Assembly (NCBI GenBank): GCA_030523275.1
Contig: JAUNIX010000024.1
Location: 1 to 46,538, forward strand
Direction: 5' to 3'
DNA length: 46,538 nt
Source of the DNA: Lachnospiraceae bacterium
GTDB lineage: Bacteria > Bacillota > Clostridia > Lachnospirales > Lachnospiraceae
Below the pieces are notes generated by a model that ran no database searches, was not told the DNA's origin, and worked only from the letters and a program-made list of their open reading frames with translations. Of the stretch, positions 42,207 through 46,538 are shown piece after piece (positions within the stretch are counted from its first letter, which is position 1; each line of letters begins with the position of its first letter). The position numbers and the translations under genes were made by a program.

Positions 42207-42794
42207 CTACCCAAAATATTTCTGAATTTGTTCCTTTGTTTTTCCAATACTATGGGAATTATCAATAATAACTTGTGCATGAGCACGAAATTCTTCTTCT
42301 GTTAACTGTTTTTCCATAATGGAATCCGTCTGCTCTCTGGAGTATCCTCTACCTTCATACAAGCGTTGATATCTAGTTTCCCGGTCAACATAAATGTACC
42401 ATAATTCATCATAAATGTCTTCATACCCAGATTCGATCAGCAAAGCAGCTTCTAATATAATCGCAGATGCCTCCCCTTTTTCTTTTATGTCTGCAATCCT
42501 GCGACAAATTTCTTCCCTAACATTTGGATGAGTGATCGCATTTAGCTTCTCTAATTTTTCATGATTAGAAAATACGATTTCTCCCAGCTTCTGGCGATTG
42601 ATCGTCTGATTTTCATTTAACACCTCTGTTCCAAATGCCTCTACAATCTGCTGATAACTTTTTGCTCCTGGCTCCATCAAATCATGCGCTACTAAATCAG
42701 CCAGTATCGTTTCTGCTCCATATTCTTTTTCTAACACAGACAATACCACACTCTTTCCTGATCCAACACCACCTGTCACACCGATTACTTTCAT
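42207..42794 (-). CDS. coaE: Dephospho-CoA kinase
   Basis: A 195-residue P-loop kinase carrying out the last step of coenzyme A synthesis. Walker A is VIGVTGGVGSGKSVVL (about 3-18), followed by ILADLVAHDLMEPG (substrate site), ITHPNVREEI, the lid EGRGYSREQTDSIMEKQ and the C-terminal IIDNSHS. The ATG at 42794 is preceded by GGAGG; an ATG four codons earlier overlaps that site and is unlikely. It lies 21 bases after polA, the order polA-coaE common in Firmicutes. Confidence 0.95.
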   Translation of the reverse strand: MKVIGVTGGVGSGKSVVLSVLEKEYGAETILADLVAHDLMEPGAKSYQQIVEAFGTEVLNENQTINRQKLGEIVFSNHEKLEKLNAITHPNVREEICRRIADIKEKGEASAIILEAALLIESGYEDIYDELWYIYVDRETRYQRLYEGRGYSREQTDSIMEKQLTEEEFRAHAQVIIDNSHSIGKTKEQIQKYFG

Positions 42795-42815
42795 CTTATC
42801 CTCCATAAATATCTT

Positions 42816-45455
42816 TTATTTTGCCTCATACCAGCTATTACCGATATTAATATCAATCTCCAATGGAACAGCCAAGTTCGCCGCTGCCATCATTTCTTCT
42901 GTCAAAATTTTCTTTACCTGATCTATTTCATCTTTACTTGCCTCAATTAAAAGTTCATCATGAATCTGCAAGATCATACGCGACTTCATTTTTTCCCGTT
43001 TGAGACGCATATTAACATTTACCATCGCGATTTTGATAATATCAGCCGCTGTTCCCTGAATTGGTGAGTTCATCGCTACACGTTCACCAAAATTTCGTTG
43101 CATAAAATTACTTGATTGGAGTTCCGGTACCGGACGAATCCGATGAAACATCGTTTCCACAAAACCTTCTTCTTTTGCCTTTTGTACCGATTCATCAAGA
43201 AATTTTTTTACACCCGGATAGGTTGCAAAATACTGGTCAATATATTCCTGTGCCTGTTTTCTTGTGATATTTAAATCCTGGCTCAGACCAAAAGCACTGA
43301 TACCATAGACAATTCCAAAGTTTACCGCCTTTGCATCGCGTCTCTGATTTGAAGTCACCTCATCTAATGGTATTCCAAATACCTCTGATGCAGTCGAGGC
43401 GTGAATATCCTGATTTTCATTATACGCCTGAATCAATGCTTCGTCGCCAGAAAAATGAGCCAATACGCGCAATTCAATCTGGCTATAGTCTGCATCAACA
43501 AACACATATCCTTCTTCTGGTACAAATACTTTTCGAATCGCCCGACCAAGAGGCATACGAACCGGAATATTTTGTAAATTTGGATCTGTGCTGCTGATTC
43601 GTCCTGTAGCTGTAATTGTTTGATGAAATTTTCCATGGATTCTTTCATCTTCCTGGATGTATGGATACATTCCCTCTGCATAAGTTGATTTTAATTTTGT
43701 CAAATGGCGATAATCTAATACCATCTGACAGATAGGATATTTCCCAGTCAGTTTTTCTAATACGTCCACGCTGGTTGAATATCCTGTCTTTGTCTTCTTG
43801 CCACCTTTTAGGCCCATATGTTCAAATAGAACAACTCCAAGCTGTTTTGGTGAATTAATATTGAACACCTCTCCTGCCTCATCATAGATTCCCTGTTCTA
43901 ACTCAGAAATCTGATCAACAAGCTGTTCACCGTATGCTTTTAACGCTTTGCGCTCAACATGGATTCCACGTTTTTGCATATCAGCCAATGCAAATATCGT
44001 TGGCACTTCAATCTTTTCATATAATTCTTTCATATTTTGCTGTTTTAAAGCTTTTGTAAGCACTGGAACTGCTTTTTGTGCAACCGCAGCCTCATAACCG
44101 ATTACACGCAATGCTTTTTCTGGTTCCTTCTCTAATGCTTCTTCCCAGCCTAATTTCTGTAATAATTCTGCTCGTGATGGAAGCAATAATTCCAAATAAT
44201 CTCTGGCAATATCTTCATAATGATACGTATCTTTTAGTGGATTCAACAAATATGCCGCAACTTTACAATCAAACAGACTTTTCATCTCTTCGTTTAAATC
44301 AACATAAAATAATAATTTTTTCAGATCAAGTACTGCTACCTGCTCCGCCTGTTCATACAAGTTTTTTATCTTCGTACATAGATACTCGGATGTTAAAAAT
44401 CCTTCCACACCAATAAAAACAGCGTTCCCTTCTTTATAATGAAGTGCGCAGCCTAATAAATGATTCTCTCCTTCCATCAGGCTTATTCCGACATTTCCAA
44501 TTTTCATTGCTTCTTCAAAAATTACTTCTGCTTCATTAAAATCAGTTACATGACGAAATTCACATGGAAATGGATCTGGTTCCTCAATCCCATCAAAACG
44601 CTTTAAAATAGACTTAAATTCAAGTTTCTTTAAAAGCATAAATGCTTCTTCTGTATAAATATCATTCAAAATTGCATCTTCAAACGAATACTCGAGATCA
44701 CAATCTAATTTGATCGTTGCAAGTTCTTTGCTCAAAATTGCCTGATTATAATACTCACGCAGATTATTTTGTGCTCGTTTCGGTTTTACCTCATCAATAT
44801 GCTCAAATGCATTTTCAATTGAATGGTATTCCACGATCAACTTAGTAGCTGTTTTTTCACCAATTCCCGGCACACCTGGAATATTATCTGCCGTATCTCC
44901 CATTAAGCCTTTGACATCAATGAATTCTTTTGGTGTCACCTGATATGCTTCAAGCACATCGGCAGCATAATAGTCTTCCACAACAGTACTGCTTCTGCGT
45001 GTTTTTGGAATTCGAATCTGCACATGATCAGTAGCAAGCTGCAATAGATCACGATCCCCAGAAACAATACTGACTTCATATCCAGCCTCTTCTGCCCGTT
45101 TTGATAAAGTTCCTAAAATATCATCTGCCTCATAACCTTCTTTTGTAATTACCGGTATTTTCATTGCTTCCAGAACTTCTTTGATGATGGGAACCTGTTC
45201 ATGTAGTTCTGCGGGCATCGGCTTTCTCGTTCCCTTATATGCATCAAACATTTTATGTCGAAAAGTAGGAGCTTTTAAATCAAATGCCACCAACAAATGG
45301 GTGGCAGATTCTTCCTCAAGAAATCGAAACATAATATTTAAAAATCCTAATACTGCATTTGTATGTTTTCCCTCACTATTCGTCAGATCAGGCAATCCAT
45401 AAAATGCACGATTTAAGATACTGTGTCCATCAATCAATACTAATTTGCCGCTCAT
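42816..45455 (-). CDS. polA: DNA polymerase I
   Basis: An 879-residue enzyme for Okazaki-fragment processing and repair. The N-terminal 5'-3' exonuclease (about 1-290; LVLIDGHSILNRAFY, IVSGDRDLLQL and DNIPGVPGIGEKTA) is followed by a degenerate 3'-5' exonuclease domain, where the usual DxE motif is replaced by GISLMEG. The polymerase domain has motif A DADYSQIELRVLAHFSGD, motif B RRDAKAVNFGIVYG and motif C QIHDELLIEA. Proofreading is therefore probably absent, as in Bacillus and Thermus Pol I. The start at 45455 has AGGAGG 9 bases upstream and overlaps the end of the zinc-finger protein gene by 26 bases. Confidence 0.97.
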   Translation of the reverse strand: MSGKLVLIDGHSILNRAFYGLPDLTNSEGKHTNAVLGFLNIMFRFLEEESATHLLVAFDLKAPTFRHKMFDAYKGTRKPMPAELHEQVPIIKEVLEAMKIPVITKEGYEADDILGTLSKRAEEAGYEVSIVSGDRDLLQLATDHVQIRIPKTRRSSTVVEDYYAADVLEAYQVTPKEFIDVKGLMGDTADNIPGVPGIGEKTATKLIVEYHSIENAFEHIDEVKPKRAQNNLREYYNQAILSKELATIKLDCDLEYSFEDAILNDIYTEEAFMLLKKLEFKSILKRFDGIEEPDPFPCEFRHVTDFNEAEVIFEEAMKIGNVGISLMEGENHLLGCALHYKEGNAVFIGVEGFLTSEYLCTKIKNLYEQAEQVAVLDLKKLLFYVDLNEEMKSLFDCKVAAYLLNPLKDTYHYEDIARDYLELLLPSRAELLQKLGWEEALEKEPEKALRVIGYEAAVAQKAVPVLTKALKQQNMKELYEKIEVPTIFALADMQKRGIHVERKALKAYGEQLVDQISELEQGIYDEAGEVFNINSPKQLGVVLFEHMGLKGGKKTKTGYSTSVDVLEKLTGKYPICQMVLDYRHLTKLKSTYAEGMYPYIQEDERIHGKFHQTITATGRISSTDPNLQNIPVRMPLGRAIRKVFVPEEGYVFVDADYSQIELRVLAHFSGDEALIQAYNENQDIHASTASEVFGIPLDEVTSNQRRDAKAVNFGIVYGISAFGLSQDLNITRKQAQEYIDQYFATYPGVKKFLDESVQKAKEEGFVETMFHRIRPVPELQSSNFMQRNFGERVAMNSPIQGTAADIIKIAMVNVNMRLKREKMKSRMILQIHDELLIEASKDEIDQVKKILTEEMMAAANLAVPLEIDINIGNSWYEAK

Positions 45456-45831
45456 AATCACAATCCTCCTGTGCAACATAATGTGTATAGTAATCATATC
45501 GATGTATGATTCCATAGAAAAGTCCCAACAAAACCATCAAAATAACGAATAACAAAACAGAAATATCTGTCCATTTGCGATATTTCTTTCTTGTAACAAC
45601 ATCCTGATATTGTTCTTCATTTTGTTTCTGAAATTCAGCCGGAAAATTAAAAAACTGTATCTCCTCTTCATCCATCTGATTTAATCCCTCGATCAAGGTA
45701 AAATACATCTCTACTTCCTGCCGACATTCTTCACAGCCATGTAAATGCTCTAAGAATTCTTCTAACTCCTGATCACACAAACTATGTTCCAAATATGAAA
45801 TTATTTTTGTATCTACCTCAAAACATTCCAT
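45430..45831 (-). CDS. Zinc-finger (zf-HC2) anti-sigma-like membrane protein
   Basis: A protein of about 133 residues. Its N-terminal helix bundle holds a zf-HC2 zinc motif His29-x3-Cys33-xx-Cys36 (HLHGCEEC), as in ZAS-type anti-sigma factors. One membrane helix (about 89-109, ISVLLFVILMVLLGLFYGII) and a short external tail follow. No sigma factor gene is next to it in the window. The polA ribosome-binding site and start lie inside its 3' end, so its translation may influence polA. The ATG at 45831 is preferred (AAAGGA 10 bases before) over one seven codons earlier. The partner sigma factor is unknown; it may no longer regulate one. Confidence 0.7.
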   Translation of the reverse strand: MECFEVDTKIISYLEHSLCDQELEEFLEHLHGCEECRQEVEMYFTLIEGLNQMDEEEIQFFNFPAEFQKQNEEQYQDVVTRKKYRKWTDISVLLFVILMVLLGLFYGIIHRYDYYTHYVAQEDCDYERQISID

Positions 45832-46011
45832 GAAAAATGAATCCTTTCGCATTTCTTTTACTATTATGGCTCTTATTTGCCAAACTATTATATAAGTATA
45901 TCACAACTTGTTTTTAGTGACTAGTATCACATAAACAACTGCTTAAAACAAAACGGAGTAATTTTGTGATATAAGGAATTTCCTGTATCACAAAGAAATT
46001 TAATTTTCTTA

Positions 46012-46040
46012 TTGACAATTCTTATGGAAAATGATATTAT
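46012..46040 (+). promoter_or_regulatory. Promoter of tRNA-Leu
   Basis: TTGACA (46012-46017), 17-base spacer, TATTAT (46035-46040), 19 bases before the tRNA. An overlapping TATAAT at 46038-46043 would give a spacer of 20. Confidence 0.7.
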
Positions 46041-46059
46041 AATCAAGCACGAGAAAGAA

Positions 46060-46143
46060 GCCGCAGTGGCGGAATTGGCAGACGCACCAGACTCAAAATC
46101 TGGCGGTGGTGACATCGTGCCGGTTCGAGTCCGGCCTGCGGCA
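46060..46143 (+). tRNA. tRNA-Leu (anticodon CAA)
   Basis: The acceptor stem GCCGCAG pairs with CTGCGGC and the discriminator base is A. The anticodon stem CCAGA/TCTGG encloses the loop CTCAAAA, giving anticodon CAA for leucine UUG codons. The T arm GCCGG-TTCGAGT-CCGGC is standard, and a long variable arm identifies a class II tRNA. The 3' CCA is not encoded. Confidence 0.96.
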
Positions 46144-46149
46144 TCAAAA

Positions 46150-46179
46150 AAAGATTCCAATATATTGGAATCTTTTTTT
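46150..46179 (+). terminator. Intrinsic terminator of tRNA-Leu
   Basis: AAAGATTCCAAT pairs with ATTGGAATCTTT around a very short loop, followed by a run of T residues. Confidence 0.88.
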
Positions 46180-46188
46180 ATTTACACA

Positions 46189-46240
46189 AAAGCACAAGGC
46201 ATGCGAACTTGTCCGCTTGCCTTGTGCTTTGTTCTTTTTT
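46189..46240. terminator. Hairpin terminator for the right-edge gene
   Basis: AAAGCACAAGGCA pairs with TGCCTTGTGCTTT (13 bp) around a loop that itself contains GCGAAC/GTCCGC. A T-rich stretch follows on the + strand and a weaker one on the - strand. It ends at the stop of the small membrane-protein gene. Confidence 0.75.
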
Positions 46241-46519
46241 ATTTTAATGACTCTCCATTTTTGATTGCAATCGCAGCCATCATATCATCTTTTCGACTTT
46301 TTTCTCGAACAGTTATGACAATCAAAATCACAGTATAAAACCATGGACGAAAAAAGGCACTTAATATCGTTAATATCAAAAATGCAATATACAAACGATT
46401 CCGCATTTTATAATCCTTTTTCAATTCTTCTAAAGACATCGTTCTCGCAAATGATTTTTGTCTTTCTTCACGTGCCTTTCTTTTTTCTTCTTTTTTTCTT
46501 CATTAATAAAAATACTCAT
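46239..46519 (-). pseudogene. Small membrane protein split by a one-base frameshift in an A7 run
   Basis: The intact downstream part (ATG at 46439) encodes 66 residues starting MSLEELKKDYKMRN, with two short hydrophobic stretches. Its start has no good ribosome-binding site. Upstream, an ATG at 46519 with AGGAAG before it opens MSIFINEEKKKKK but ends out of frame. Adding one A to the A7 run at 46491-46497 joins both into one 93-residue protein with a charged coil (KAREERQKSFAR) leading into MSLEEL. So either the gene is frameshifted, the run is phase-variable, or there is a sequencing error. I do not recognise the family. Confidence 0.65.
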
Positions 46520-46538
46520 CACTCTTCCTACCATATGT

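Noticed and set aside
46012..46338. 108-codon + strand frame running through the tRNA-Leu gene
   Set aside because: It spans the promoter, the tRNA and its terminator, so it cannot be a protein-coding gene.

Overview
The window is ordinary chromosomal DNA from a low-GC Gram-positive anaerobe. It most resembles a Lachnospiraceae-type member of the Clostridia, probably a gut commensal. Supporting signs are the low GC, strong AGGAGG ribosome-binding sites, a T-box leader, a CIRCE element, the cluster ireB-ruvX-DUF1292-fur-rnj-ylbF, a SigK-like sigma factor, a sodium-pump decarboxylase operon, and the Lys-rich C-terminal repeats of a secreted enzyme. I cannot name the species. I see no phage, IS element, CRISPR array or integrated island.

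Left part (1-9 kb): the tail of an unknown + strand gene, then on the - strand efp, a butanol-dehydrogenase-type alcohol dehydrogenase, a small HAD phosphatase, an ECF sigma/anti-sigma pair, ybaK and a chorismate mutase-shikimate kinase fusion. A + strand old-yellow-enzyme/NAD-FAD oxidoreductase (5.7-7.7 kb) stands alone between a consensus promoter and a strong terminator. It is followed by a YqeG-type phosphatase and a SigK-like sigma factor (- strand).

Middle (9-23 kb): a long - strand block of housekeeping genes. It includes the tRNA U34 pair trhP/trmR next to an MltG-like protein reduced to its N-terminal domain; ylbF, RNase J, fur, DUF1292, ruvX and ireB; mtaB; thiI beside a cysteine desulfurase; rsmE and prmA; a secreted C39-like peptidase; and a YbjQ-MerR pair with a typical 19-bp-spacer MerR promoter. 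An HPr-like protein lacking the catalytic His is the only + strand gene here.

23-31.6 kb: a large secreted amidohydrolase with a leader that contains an intrinsic terminator behind a perfect promoter. Next comes the hrcA-grpE-dnaK-dnaJ heat-shock operon with a CIRCE operator. Its intergenic gaps carry 119-bp tandem repeats and a series of hairpins.

31.8-39.7 kb (+ strand): a five-gene operon combining an acyl-CoA carboxyltransferase, an OadG-like subunit, a biotin carrier, an OadB-type sodium pump and an OadA-type carboxyltransferase. After it come an Rpn-family nuclease gene abutting the operon terminator, a tyrosine T-box leader with tyrS, and a small membrane protein.

39.6-46.5 kb (- strand): the UPF0210/ACT pair, a WalJ-like metallo-beta-lactamase-fold hydrolase, coaE, polA and a zinc-finger anti-sigma-like membrane protein. 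A + strand tRNA-Leu(CAA) follows. At the right edge is a small membrane-protein gene that seems split by a one-base frameshift in an A7 run.

The points most worth checking are the attenuator-like leader of the amidohydrolase, the repeats inside the heat-shock operon, the two-carboxyltransferase sodium-pump operon, the Crh-like HPr protein, the catalytic-domain-less MltG relative and the homopolymer frameshift.
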